A stretch of 64,000 nucleotides of DNA. Source: Pseudoips prasinana. Lineage: Eukaryota; Arthropoda; Insecta; Lepidoptera; Nolidae. Shown here piece after piece: positions 1 through 10,720 of this stretch. The stretch covers positions 30,434,948 through 30,498,947 of the forward strand of contig OX621236.1 of assembly GCA_951640165.1 (NCBI GenBank). The letters run 5' to 3'. The stretch's first letter is position 1; each line of letters starts with the position of its first letter. The notes beneath the pieces are model-generated. The model saw only the letters and a list, made by a program, of their open reading frames with translations, did no database searches and was not told the DNA's origin. A program made the position numbers and the translations under genes.

Positions 1-145
1 AACAAACATATAATTGCCGGACGAAAAGAACATCCAGATTCAGGACAACTATTTTTGAGTCACACAAAAGTTATCCTGCGCGTGACCGAACCTGGGACAC
101 GAAGTGGCAAGGCGACTGTCTTAAGCGCTGCGCCACACGTGCAGT
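1..145 (-). repeat. tRNA-headed SINE copy, cut by window edge
   Basis: On the minus strand this starts with a tRNA-like head: CACGTGTGGCGCAGCGCTTA is an A-box-like run near 126-145, and a B-box-like stretch (AGGTTCGGTCACG) lies at about 85-98. The same head occurs at 18751-18907 and 35320-35492, always ending in CACACGTGC on the plus strand. The body runs off the window start. Confidence 0.7.
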
Positions 146-165
146 CATTATTCATTTAGCGCATC

Positions 166-814
166 GTTATTCTAGAAAGGAAAATTAATATTTTTCTTTG
201 TGTATTTGACATGTTGATCGGCTACATTTTGTTTAGTTACATAGGCAAATAAAGTTCCTTAAGTTACGGCCTCTGTTTATGTAACACCTTGTATAGAACA
301 TAATAACATTATTATAAAACTTATATCAAAGGTTTAGTAGGTCTTATGTCTACTATATATATATATATTTTCTTGAATTGTAAGATCTCATTCGGCTCAA
401 TGATACATAATCTTAATTTAATTTCGCCATAAATTGTGTTGATTGTTTGTGTATATTTCCGTTGGTAGAGTTCGTCATACCGTAATTACGAAAGCGAGTA
501 AAAGTATCGTCTAAAGCGATATAAACTTTTAAGTAGGGGGGTGTATATTACTTTCTAATAATACCTTGAAGCTCTACGTAAACAAGTTATGTAATTGTTA
601 CCCATATTTTAAACCTGGTTTACATTTTTTCATTTGATGGCATACATTGATTTTTCGTAGATGTTGGTTTGACTCGTACGAGGTTACTACGATAATACTT
701 ATTATTGTCCATGCCTTGGTGGTCTGGAAGAGATCACGTGTTAGTGATAAGACCACCAATTACCTATATACTTTTTAATTGTATGCTCCTGTACTGTGTG
801 ATTTTAGTATTGGT
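166..814. other. AT-rich DNA, no gene seen
   Basis: No coding pattern or recognisable repeat. A short (TA)n run lies at about 352-367. Confidence 0.6.
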
Positions 815-953
815 GTACAGACGTTAGCACATCCAGCTACCCCAATCTGTATTTTTTTTTATAGATTTTCACTTTAATCACATAAGCATAAGGTTCACTT
901 TATATTGGGGAGATTTGACAAATTGGGGTAGCTTGATGTGCTGGCGTCTGTAC
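815..953. mobile_element. MITE-like element, family A, copy 1
   Basis: About 140 bp with terminal inverted repeats. The left end reads GTACAGACGTTAGCACATCC and the right end is its near complement (GTGCTGGCGTCTGTAC). Copies at 3962-4102 and 9756-9896 share ends and interior. It has no coding capacity, so it must depend on another element's transposase; the superfamily is not evident. This copy is the most diverged at the left end. Confidence 0.75.
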
Positions 954-1083
954 AATAAAGAGTTAATCTATCTAGGTGTCCCCTAACAGAGGGGGCTGCG
1001 AAGCTGTTCTATCACGTACCTAAATTGAAAGTCTATATTATGTGCCTGTTGGGTGCACTGTAGCTAAATCCCCATCGTTCCGG

Positions 1084-1200
1084 TTAATGACTGAGTGCCG
1101 GCAGCCGGCTTGCAACAGTGTCCAGCCTAGCGTATAACTCAATTTCTCTCCGGAGTGGATTGCCTCCCTCGGCGGCGGCGTTCATCCCAGCCACTTGCAT
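1084..1200 (-). pseudogene. Short codon-like ORF in a GC-rich patch, unidentified
   Basis: A 38-codon ORF on the minus strand (ATG at 1200, TAA at 1084-1086) sits in a locally GC-rich patch inside AT-rich DNA. The peptide includes GGNPLRREIELYARLD, which looks like genuine protein (an amphipathic helix), and the frame stays open upstream of the ATG. I do not recognise it. It could be a relic of a retroelement ORF or a small exon; nothing nearby completes it. Confidence 0.25.
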
Positions 1201-2590
1201 TTGGAAAATGGAATTTGTTTTAAGCAGGATGTAACAAATTGAATAGAATTCGTATTAATTGTTTTTACATACCGATCGCATTATGTTTGTAAATTCCACT
1301 ATTGCGAAAGATTTTACATGCCAGTTTTAGACATAAATCACACCCAGACTCAGAACAATACCCGTTCTTCCGAGTCATTTATGGTTTGTTATACAAATCA
1401 CACTCAGATTTAAGCATTGCGCCACAAGTGTTGTAGTTTTATACGGTTTCATTCTTTTAAATATCTTCTTGTAGTTATATAAATATAAAACCATCTTTGA
1501 TATAATTTATAGAATGATTCGTCTAATGATTCTTCCTAAACAATTATTTCACCATATTCACATTAAAATAGTTCAACAAATGCCCTATAAAAGTTACAGA
1601 TCAGTTCTTTTACACGTTTCGTATAAGTTTAATTTCGTTCAGATCTGAATGTTTGTCAATATGAAGAGCATATTCAGGTATCTAATTCGATGTGGGTAGA
1701 ACGACTGTCCTATTGCTCTAAACAAAGGTGGTAATGTTCTCAAATACGAACTTACCGAGGTAACGTCAGCAATATATGTAGCATGATGATTTAAATTTTC
1801 ATCCCTATTTAATTTGGGCTTAAAATACAGTAGGTATAATTCTATATACGTTCAACGACAAACACTCAAATTGGTATTTAAACCCTACTATTGTTGGTAG
1901 ATAACCCTATTGTCCTTCAGTGAAAACTTCCTAAGCCATGTTAATAAAAATGTAGATGACACAGTAAAATGGAAACTATATCCACGTTGATTATTATGGA
2001 ATCTTTAAATTTCTGAGTTTTAAAATGACTATAGCTACATATATATGTATTTATTCTCTTGTAAATAACAGTGAGCTAATTACCAGGTTACTAATAGTTA
2101 CCGAATAGAAGCATGGAATTTGTGTAATTAATATGAAAAAATTGTGGAATGTGTGTTTAATGTTGTATTCGTTCGCTTTACCATTTGACAAAATTTCATA
2201 TAAATAATAAATATCTTGGCACAACTACCACACTAACATCTGATACCAAAGCAGAGCATGTACTATACTTATTTATCACACACAACACACCCAAACACAA
2301 CACTCACACACAACACAACTCTTTCCAGACAATACAACTTTACTAATTTGACCGTTCTCTTTCAAAACATTTAGCTAAATCAATTTTTACATATTTGTGA
2401 CAACGCCGTCAGGGGAGATCCTGGTGATCTGTAGTACAGGCTTGCCTAGTTCAGGCACCAGTCTCTCGCAAACAAAATGTACCCACATGTTTATTATGTA
2501 ACCCCATGTAATTATCACTGTTTGTGAGGAGAAAAAATAGTTTTTGTATTGTATCTCTAATTACACCTATACATATTAGAGATAAATTAC
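1201..2590. other. AT-rich DNA, no gene seen
   Basis: Nothing recognisable apart from a CA-rich low-complexity run at about 2277-2325. Confidence 0.6.
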
Positions 2591-2700
2591 ACACAAACAG
2601 ATACATAATAAAATAATCGGGCGCATCACCCAAAGATTTCTCCTGGTTGGGATCGAACCCATGATCTCTAGCTAGGTTAGTAGTCAGGGTCACTAACTAG
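2591..2700 (-). repeat. Degenerate tRNA-headed SINE
   Basis: On the minus strand, GGGTTCGATCCCAACC (near 2644-2659) is a good B box, and an A-box-like stretch with TAGTGACCCTGACTACTAA precedes it. This is a SINE head rather than a tRNA gene, because a cloverleaf cannot be closed. Confidence 0.5.
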
Positions 2701-2805
2701 ACTGATTTAAGTTTCTACTTGCATTTATTGAGAACGTATTTACACGATAATTCATTTAAAGTCGTGAAATAAAAATAGGAGGATTATAACTGATTATATT
2801 TGGAA

Positions 2806-3126
2806 CTAGCTGTGCCCCGCGGTTTTACCCACGTTAAACTTTATAAATTATAACAGCTCCTCCCCCGTAGGTGATAGCGTGATAATATGTAGCCTATATG
2901 TTGACCCGACCTCTTAGTAATATTCATGCAAAATTTTAAGTAAATCCATGCAGTACTTTTTGAGTTTAGCCCGGACATACATACAGACAAACAGACACAC
3001 AGACAAAAATTCTAAACACTATATTTTTGGCTTCGATATCGATTATAGGTCACGTCCCAAGTATCCTTTAAAAAAATATTCAATGTACAGTTTCGACTTT
3101 CCTACGATTTTATTATATGTAATAGA
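2806..3126 (-). mobile_element. Non-autonomous Helitron-like element, 320-bp family, copy 1
   Basis: Read on the minus strand it begins TCTATTACATATAATAAAAT and ends with a GC hairpin (GCGGGTAAAACCGCGG) some 11 nt before CTAG. This is the known Helitron terminal pattern (5' TC, 3' hairpin plus CTRR). Copies of almost the same length and sequence lie at 21452-21771 and 57678-58003 on the plus strand. No Rep/helicase gene is present. Confidence 0.75.
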
Positions 3127-3769
3127 TATATAAGTAAATCTATCTTATTGGATTAGAACAATCAAGACGGATATTCATTGTACCACTTGTCCAAATAGAC
3201 AATGATTTGAGTTTAAACTAGTCAAACGCAATATAACCATGAAAATAGTGCTGACCGTACTTATCGGCGCAAGTAACGGCTTCAACACGATTTCGTCAAA
3301 TTGTTCATTTTACTGGCCTGACCTACATACAACAGATACCTCTAAAATTAATTAAAAGATTTGACATTTGAAGGATTACATAAAAATTAAGTACCTAATG
3401 AAAACATGACGCAGAAACTTGCCCTAAATTTACAAAATGGAATTAAGTATTACAATGGATATTGCAATCAGCGAAGTAGCAACATATATTAAATATACAC
3501 AACTTTTTTTATTCATTAGGGCTATAGTGACTTGCAGTTTACGCAATTTCATGACCATTATGTATTGAAATGCTCCAATAACAGCCAAGCCTGGCGGGTT
3601 TTTGTAAAACGTATAGGTAAACTGGCCGCTGCTCCAGATAACTAAAGCGCTCTATAACGCAATCCGATGATTTTAGTCTCGGATTCGAGACTTCCGTATT
3701 TTAGTTAGCTAAAAATAAACGATAAATAGGATAAACCAAACTGCATTTTATCTTACTTAATAATATTAA
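3127..3769. other. No gene; possible old SINE remnant
   Basis: Mostly AT-rich. About 3620-3690 has a weak tRNA-like appearance with a B-box-like GGATTCGAGAC at about 3680, too diverged to classify. Confidence 0.4.
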
Positions 3770-3963
3770 TCACACTAATATTATAAAGGCGAAAGTTTGT
3801 GAGTGTGTCACTATGTGAGTGCGTATGTTTGTTATTTCTTCACGTCTATACGGCTGGAGCGATTTTAATAAAAATTGGTATGGAGTTAGCTGACACCCTG
3901 GATTAACACATAGACTATAATTTATAAAGTTTAACGCCGGTAAAACCGCGGGTCACAGCTAGT
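3770..3963 (+). mobile_element. Non-autonomous Helitron-like element (short family)
   Basis: Starts TCACACTAATATTATAAAGG and ends in a hairpin, CCGGTAAAACCGCGGG, then CACAGCTAGT. It is related at both ends to 35960-36135. Its last bases overlap the first bases of the MITE at 3962, so the MITE abuts the Helitron 3' terminus exactly. Confidence 0.7.
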
Positions 3964-4102
3964 ACACACGCCAGCACATCAAGCTACCCCAATCAGTCAA
4001 ATTTCCCCAATTGAAAGTGAACCTTCTGCTTATGAGATAAAGTTGAAAATCTGTAAAATAAATTTGACAGATTGGGTTAGCTTGATGTGCTGGCGTCTGT
4101 AC
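3962..4102. mobile_element. MITE-like element, family A, copy 2
   Basis: Left end GTACACACGCCAGCACATCA and right end TGATGTGCTGGCGTCTGTAC form an inverted repeat with about two mismatches. The interior matches the copy at 9756. It is sandwiched between two Helitron-like sequences in the same orientation. Confidence 0.8.
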
Positions 4103-4268
4103 ATACATATAGTCGAAAGTTTCTGGATTTATGGATGTTTGTTACTCATTCACGCAAAAACTACCAACGGATTTTGATGAAACTTTGTAGTAATATAGCT
4201 TATACATCCGAATAAAACATAGGCTATAATTTATAAACTTTAACGCGGGTAAAACCGGGCACGGCTAG
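4103..4268 (+). mobile_element. 5'-damaged Helitron-like element
   Basis: Carries the family signatures (CGAAAGTTT, TTTGTTACTC, CACGCAAAAACTAC, ACATAGGCTATAATTTATAA) and ends CGGCTAGT, but the TC start is missing and the 3' hairpin is partly eroded. It follows the MITE directly. Confidence 0.6.
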
Positions 4269-4321
4269 TATGTTATAATAACTAAAAAGAAATTTGATTT
4301 TTACCAACAACTGACTACGAA

Positions 4322-4870
4322 TGACGGGCCGGTTGGCGTGGTTGGTAAATGCTTGCCTTTCACGCCGCGGGTCGTGGGTTTGATTCTCATCCAGGACAGA
4401 TATTAGTATACAGGAACAGGTCTGTCTGTCTAATTACACCCAGACGGGTGTAATTATCTATTAAATTCGTTTTTACAAAAGAAAAGTAGTAAGTATATGT
4501 CATATATCAGTTATCTGGTTTCAATATTTCTTTTGTGTTGTATCTGTTTGTTTAATTTAATTTAAATTCCTTTAAATTTTAATAACTGAATAATGTGGTT
4601 ATGTCTGTTTTCTTTGTTTTTATTTTTGTATCTTTTTTATAATGATGTATGTTTCATTTATACATGCGGTGCTTACCTGTCAGTGATTGTTACACTAGAC
4701 TTGTTTATAAACATTGTATCCTGTAATCTGTAATAAGTGTAAACAATTGTTGGTGAGCAAATAGATAAATAAAATAAAATAAAAATAAATAAAGCTCTGC
4801 TTAGTTTGGGATCTGATGGCCGTGTGTAAATAATGTCCCAGGGTATATATTTTTTTTACTAAGCAACAAC
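4322..4870 (+). repeat. tRNA-headed SINE with an internal insertion
   Basis: The head reads TTGGCGTGGTTGGTAAATGC (A box) and GGGTTTGATTC (B box). The body includes CAGACGGGTGTAATTATC, and the tail has AAGCTCTGCTTAGTTTGGGA and GATGGCCGTGTGTAA. In the related copy at 16428-16625 the words TATCAGTTATCTGGTTTC and AAGCTCTACTTAGTTTGGGA are about 10 nt apart; here they are about 260 nt apart. That implies a secondary insertion at about 4535-4792. Confidence 0.7.
4535..4792 (+). mobile_element. Retroposon 3' fragment nested in a SINE
   Basis: This piece is absent from other SINE copies. It ends in an A-rich tail of TAAAATAAAATAAAAAT type, as expected for a 5'-truncated LINE-like retroposon. No reading frame survives, so the clade cannot be assigned. 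Confidence 0.45.
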
Positions 4871-5085
4871 TCGTCATTAAACATTAGAATAGGCATGATG
4901 AATGAATATTTTTATGACTATATTAGAATAGGTACAACAGGATGGCTTGTACCATAACTATGTACCTACAATTTTCCTGTGAATTCTCGAGAATGGTTAG
5001 CAATATATACGGATAGGTGTAATAAATTTTAAAACTACATGCTTAAAGGCTATTGCACAATTCAAGGCGGTAATCGTAATTTTAT

Positions 5086-5165
5086 TTGAAGACTAGAATT
5101 GAACCTGCATCTTATGACAATACAGAGCAGATGCTCTATCTGTTACGCTATGAATGGACCGCAAC
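5086..5165 (-). repeat. tRNA-like SINE head
   Basis: On the minus strand, TAGCGTAACAGATAGAGCAT resembles an A box with D-loop, and GCAGGTTCAATTCTAGTC a B box with T-arm. The stems do not pair as in a working tRNA, so I call it a SINE head. Confidence 0.45.
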
Positions 5166-6608
5166 GGTGAATGAAATTACGAGTTCCCTGTACAATATAC
5201 TAACGAGGGAAAATGGTGTGAGTTGGTTTTCTGTCGGAAGACCAAATTGACCAAAAAAATTTGAATAGCAGAAAATGCTAGAAATTTCAATTCAATTGTG
5301 CAGTTATTTTTGTAACATATTATAATGTATGTATATGTCGGACGTTGTTTCTGCAAAAGAGAAAAGTAACTTTTTGGTCCGTTTTCCGGTTACCGTTTTA
5401 ATTACGTATCACGAAAACATCCCTCGAAAAGTTTGCTTTTGTTTTTGACTTCCGTCATTGCAATGTACTAAATATAGTACAGCCCCTTTCAGAATATTAC
5501 AAAAATTGCTTCCGGGTACTAAATTTTTCTTGACGTGGACGATGCGGCGACTTGGCGTCGTGACGAGCGAAGCTTAGTTCATATCTACATTGATCCTGGG
5601 CCCAGAATCACACTGCAACGTTTGGTAAATGAATGAATAAGTAAAAAAAAAAAAATGTTTACTAACCTGTAATAAGGTTAATCATTAATGTGTATATACA
5701 AACCTCTTAATATAACACTATCTAGTTAGAAGTCAGTAGATAGAGTAGAGTAGTTCCTTTTACAATATCATATTCTCCACTTCCGTTTCCTCAAATGGAT
5801 TTATGATCTTTGATGGTAGGTCCATCGTCAGAATATCTTCAAATCTGATTTTTTTGCTATCATGCAATGCTATTAAATGTTGAACGTATGTCTGAATATC
5901 CTCAGCGAGGCATTCCACCTGTGATAACTTTCAAAAATGGGTATATTCGCGCTGTCTAATATTTTGCTTCGAAAATCTAACTTTTCCTGGGAAAGCTGAG
6001 AAAACACCCTTTGTTTCTGTTAAATTGAGGCTACCTTCTAGTAAGTTAATGACATATTTTTTTAACAAATCTGCTAAATACGCGGTGTCTGTTTTCAAAT
6101 TGATCAGGATTTTTTTTAAATATCTTATCATTACTTTTCTAAAACGGACTCAAAAAGTAAGTAAAATATTATTTAACATGCACCTTTCAACTACCAGAGT
6201 ACTTAAGTACGTAAGAGCTATCTGTGGACGTAAAAAAGTAATTTAGCTTTAGCAACTACGAGAAACCTGAAATATCCTACTAACCTGAATCATGCAGGTC
6301 AATCATAATATATATTTTCTTTAGAGAATCACCACCCAGCCGTTACGAACAAACATTACAAATATAGTATATTTAGTATACTTATCACAACATAAAATGA
6401 AAGTATGTATAGCATATAGGCAGTTAAATAGATACTTACTTTTTCCGACACAGGCAAACTGACATCGATTCACTTTAATTTTCTTGTCGTAATCAGATAA
6501 CAAATGAGTAATGATTGTCGTTGGCATTCTTCTTTATATTAGTGATTAATCGAACAAGTTCATGCAAGATTGTAAGCACATACACCGCAATTTGTATTTC
6601 GTCCCTTT
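5166..6608. other. AT-rich DNA, no gene seen
   Basis: Short open frames on both strands at 5.93-6.25 kb are AT-driven and lack coding character. No repeat recognised. Confidence 0.55.
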
Positions 6609-6734
6609 GTACACACGGCTACACATCTAGCTATTATATTCCGGTATAACCTGATCTAGCGTTGTATATGACTTCCATACAATGATAGGTCAGCTTATAT
6701 TGGAAATGTATAGCTTGATATGTAGCCGTGCATA
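6609..6734. mobile_element. MITE-like element, family B, copy 1
   Basis: About 126 bp with inverted ends: GTACACACGGCTACACATCT on the left, and AGCTTGATATGTAGCCGTG then CATAC on the right. The interior (AATGATAGGTCAGCTTATAT) recurs in reverse complement at 60634-60760. The ends resemble family A in layout (GTAC, then CACATC-AGCTA). Confidence 0.65.
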
Positions 6735-7540
6735 CGTCTGAATAAGCGTTGGAACGGCGCCGCGGCGGCGGCAGAGACAGCGCTTTGCATATCTCGACAC
6801 CTTGTAATGAAAATGAAATATGCAAGTATTAACAAGTAATAGTCGCTGAGCGTCTTAAAGTATCACTGCCTACATTGTTAGTTTAATATCAAGCCATCAT
6901 TTTAGTTCTTCACTATCGAAAGCAGATAAATTAAAAAATACCCCGCTTACGAATTGTGAACCTCCATTTTTATGTGACGCCAATGTAGACACTGAGGCAC
7001 CCGTAACCTCTGGGTACCCTAGCCAGTTGATTCCCAAAGTAGTCCACTTACGTAACCACGTAGGTACCACTTTGGGAATCAAAAAGGTCATTCATAACTA
7101 ATTTGATATTTCAAATAATTCATAACTAATTAACACATAAGTCTGATAATTAGTTAACAAGACTTTATATAGATTTGGGTAATAATAAAATTACTTATGG
7201 TTATATAATATGTAATTATTTAAGTTGACCTTATTGACGTGATTGAGCCTTTAGGGCGAAAATATTTTGTGTGACAGCTATAATATGCATAATTGTGTGG
7301 ATGCTTTATGGCTATAAATGAAGCCAAAGGTCATTGGGACATGTATCACGAACGTATATTGCGTGGGATGTCTTCGATGTTATAATCAAATAATATGCTG
7401 TCTTGCAATGTTCACATTTTGGAACATTCGATGTTTCGTAAGATGTAAATTAGAATAAATTTAGTTTCGGGAAGGTTCACGAAACTGAAATTAATCTAAT
7501 TGAATAGGTTAGGTAACCTATTAAATTAATAATAATATAA
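6735..7540. other. No gene; one perfect 14-bp inverted repeat
   Basis: TTGATTCCCAAAGT at 7027-7040 is exactly complementary to ACTTTGGGAATCAA at 7069-7082, with a 28-nt loop. The rest is AT-rich without recognisable content. Confidence 0.5.
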
Positions 7541-7760
7541 TAATAATAAAATTTATTTTTCACCACAACATTCAAAGTTTGTACATTAGATTAAAATACA
7601 CAAAATGGTTCAACATTTTTGCTATGATCAAACTGGTACAAAAGCAATATATTGATGTTATTGTCTTACAGGTGTGGTGACTAGCACCCTAACTAAGCTA
7701 TTATACCATAACTTGTAATAAAGGTGCTAGGCCCAAACTTCCTAGATACGCTGTTAACAT
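7541..7760 (-). repeat. Probable retroposon 3' end
   Basis: AATAATAATAAAATTTATTT at the left edge reads on the minus strand as an AT-rich retroposon tail preceded by non-coding 3' sequence. Clade unknown. Confidence 0.3.
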
Positions 7761-7837
7761 CATGACAAACAAAACATTATATAACAACAATCTGAACATA
7801 AAATACAGTAAAAATAAATAGTAATAATTCATTCAAT

Positions 7838-7883
7838 TAGTTCACAAAAATCAAACACCTGTGTGGTTGATTTTTGTGAACTA
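7838..7883. repeat. Palindrome
   Basis: TAGTTCACAAAAATCAA on the left is mirrored by TTGATTTTTGTGAACTA on the right, enclosing about 12 nt that still pair partly (ACAC/GTGTGGT). It lies just 5' of a LINE-like tail. Confidence 0.6.
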
Positions 7884-7889
7884 TTTATT

Positions 7890-7953
7890 TATATTTAAGA
7901 TCCTCCTTGTACCAAATTTCACGCAATAAATATTGATTGATTGATTGATTGAT
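7890..7953 (+). repeat. LINE-like 3' end with (TGAT)n tail
   Basis: ACGCAATAAATATTGATTGA continues as about five GATT units. A polyadenylation-like AATAAA followed by a short tandem tail is the usual 3' terminus of CR1/Jockey-group LINEs. Confidence 0.45.
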
Positions 7954-7954
7954 A

Positions 7955-8191
7955 TTTACACACGGCGGCATTTACTAAGCAGAGCTTGTACTATTGAAAC
8001 CTGATAACTGATATACTACCTATACTACTTTTCTTTTGTAAATACATACTCATATACATAGGTACTTAATTACACCCAGACTCAGGACAAACATACATGT
8101 TCATGCACACAAATATCTGTCCTGTGTGGGAATCGCACCCAAGACCTTCGGCGTGAAAAGCAAGTTTGCCAACCACGCCAACAGGCCCGTC
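7955..8191 (-). repeat. tRNA-headed SINE, near full length
   Basis: Reverse-strand copy of the family at 4322. The head reads GACGGGCCTGTTGGCGTGGT and the B box corresponds to GGGTGCGATTCCC. The body carries the complement of AATTACACCCAGACTCAGGA and the tail the complement of TACTAAGCAGAGCTTGTACT. Confidence 0.7.
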
Positions 8192-8299
8192 TATTGTTTA
8201 TTATGTAATAGTCAGACACGAATTAATAAAGTAATGGTCTTGGTAGACCGCCATTACAAGAAACATAGGCAAGTTCTACTGCATCGAAACATATATTTA

Positions 8300-8386
8300 A
8301 CATATATTTGCAACATTGGTTCCATAAAAAAGTACCTACTTATCCCGAAGGATAATGCTAGCGAAGCCGCGGGTAAAAACTAGCTA
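8300..8386 (+). mobile_element. Helitron-like 3' end fragment
   Basis: AGCGAAGCCGCGGGTAAAAA followed by CTAGCTAGT matches the hairpin-plus-CTAG layout seen elsewhere in the window. The 5' extent is not determinable. Confidence 0.35.
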
Positions 8387-8922
8387 GTAATAATTCCGCA
8401 TTATTAATAATGTAAATTTTTTTCTTCATAATTTATCAAATTACAGAACGTAGTAGATATGAAATAGTATGACCATTAATTTTATTTGTTTCGTAATTTT
8501 TATTTAAATCCACAATTTACGCAACGGCATTAATTAAATGCTAATAAGTTAATAAAAAGTAAATAAATATACTTTATTATATTGTTGTGAATTTTGTGTT
8601 TATGTTCAAAATGCGAATGTCGAAACGTCGGCTCGGCGTCACCGAAGGCTGTTTCACACTGATTTGAATAGAGACACTATTTATGTATTCAAAGCAGTTT
8701 ATTGCGTGACGCCCACAAAGGATGCACTGTTTATTATTATTGTTCATCCGTTATAATATGGAGGACAATTTGTCGACTATCAATTGATTTAATGGATATC
8801 CACACGCAACGTTCAATCAATCGTATCAATTTTGATGAACTAGTCGCATTTTTCAATAAACCAACATACATTTACTAAGAAGATACCTCCGTAGTCGAGT
8901 CTCCAGACTACCGATCAAAATC

Positions 8923-8968
8923 TAGAGAGAATGCAAACAACGTGCATACGTTGTTTGCATTCTCTCTA
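8923..8968. repeat. Perfect 21-bp-arm hairpin
   Basis: Positions 8923-8943 (TAGAGAGAATGCAAACAACG plus T) are exactly complementary to 8948-8968, with a 4-nt loop. There is no mismatch in either arm. Confidence 0.85.
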
Positions 8969-9755
8969 ATTACTTAATTGATTTTCTTGCTTACAAACAT
9001 ATTATAATTATTATATTTTTGTCGTTTACCCATTTATTACTAGTAGGAGTACTTTGTAAAGCCTGCCTCACGTTGTCTATAATGTGGATTATGTAACATA
9101 CAGATAGTTCAATGTGAGCATCTACTTGCTAGTTATATTATACGCACTTAATTTAACCCATTTGTTACCAGACTACTAATAAGCTGCTGCAGACTACTTA
9201 AAGTAAGACTTATTTAGCCTTAATATCTGAGTTTAAAAAATATCAGCATGGCAATCCTCCAATTAGTATGACAAAATCTAAAATACCCAAATTTTATACA
9301 GATATTAGATATAACATGTAATAAACAGTATTATGTACAGCATTTGGGCAGGTCCAATAATGTTGAATATGAAACTTTGTGATAATTATAATACTTACTA
9401 TTAACTCAAGTACTAGTACTTTGAAAAATTTTAAACTTATTGTTAAATGGCTTTTTTAATCAAGCGAAGTAAACTCAATTTTCATCCGATCATGCTACCC
9501 ATTATGCTCCAAATAAAAAAAAAATTGCTGGGATTTCAAAAAATCTGTTTACTGTAATTTATATATTTATTTTAACACTGTATTAAATTTTACACTCTTC
9601 AACTCTCTATCGGTATTAGATGGTTCAAAGCTTTACACGGTTAGTTAAATTTCCTGTAGAACATGTTTCCTACATTACGTTTACCCACCAAAAACCATCC
9701 TTACTGCCTACGTAATAAAGACCGCTGTGAAGGTCATAGTATATGCACCAATGTG
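8969..9755. other. AT-rich DNA, no gene seen
   Basis: Nothing recognisable. Confidence 0.55.
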
Positions 9756-9896
9756 GTACAGACGCCAGCAAATCAAGCTACCACTATGTGTCAAATTTCC
9801 CCAATTGAAAGTGAACCTTATGCTTTTGTGATAAAGCTGAAAATCTCTAAAAGAAATTTGACAGATTGGGGTAGCTGGATGTGCTGGCGTCTGTAC
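9756..9896. mobile_element. MITE-like element, family A, copy 3
   Basis: GTACAGACGCCAGCAAATCA on the left and GGATGTGCTGGCGTCTGTAC on the right form the inverted ends. The interior matches the copy at 3962 closely (TTTCCCCAATTGAAAGTGAA, then a CTTATGCTT/CTTCTGCTT difference). Confidence 0.8.
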
Positions 9897-10239
9897 GACC
9901 GTACGTGTGTTTATTTTTTTTAAATAGTGACCTAACAATTCACTGAGCTGAGTTACGCAGATCAATGAACAAAGAGCGTTCTAAAATCGCATATTCTACA
10001 AATGGATGTGTTCCCAAAAACGGTTCGGTCACGACTTGCAAATACGATAACGGTACGCACGTAGTGGACAAGGTATTGTTGACGGTTGGTGAGGAAGGAC
10101 ACTTGTCGTTTGGATTTAAGGCTTTAGTTCGAGACGTACGACCGATAAGTTAATAGTCAAACATCAGAGGACATATTTACTGACCTAAGGTTGCTTCAGA
10201 GTACATTTATTTTATTATATTATTTTAAACCTCGTATTA

Positions 10240-10528
10240 TGATCCCGGTCATGATTTAAGTACTTATTACATTCATAGGTACTGTTATGCTGTAATCGTA
10301 TAGCAACTAAAAGTCTTGGTTTGAAATCCCGAAGCGTACCAAAATGCGTTACTGGGATTTTTCTGGCAAGAAAAACATCCAATAGCAGCCCAGTCAGACC
10401 TGGCCCTGATAAAGTTTCCATCGGATTATGAGGGGTAAGGGCTTGGAGAGCGCCCCTGTACGCACACACACCAACCCTATAATTAGTCCTGCATAGTCTC
10501 CATTTAGATTGTGCTCCTTAGCCCAAAT
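10240..10528. other. No gene; possible retroelement debris
   Basis: Slightly GC-richer than its surroundings, with words such as TGGAGAGCGCCCCTGTACGC that look repeat-derived. I could not match it to another copy in the window. Confidence 0.25.
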
Positions 10529-10718
10529 TCATCATCAGTTTGATATCGACCACTGCACAAGATAGGCCTCCCCCAAAGATTTCTATAATGTTGGCCATTT
10601 GGAGTTTGCCTTAGTCGCCGCGCCGCTGCCCGACTATCTGGTGTATTCCTTAGTCGCCTTTACGGCACTCATGGGATGGTATGGGGTGGCCCTGTTATTC
10701 TTTCTAGGCCACACGGCT
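10529..10718 (-). repeat. RTE-type LINE 3' end relic
   Basis: Shares with 63330-63513 a series of words: ATCATCAG, CACTGC, ATAGGCCTCCCCCAA or its variant, GGAGTTTGCC/GGGGTTTGCC, and CTGCCCGACTA. The complement resembles the C-terminal codons and stop of RTE-clade reverse transcriptases, where the strand ends in a GATGATG run. Confidence 0.5.
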
Positions 10719-10720
10719 AA

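Noticed and set aside
9965..10153. 62-codon plus-strand ORF
   Set aside because: Reasonable composition but no recognisable feature, splice sites or conservation evidence.
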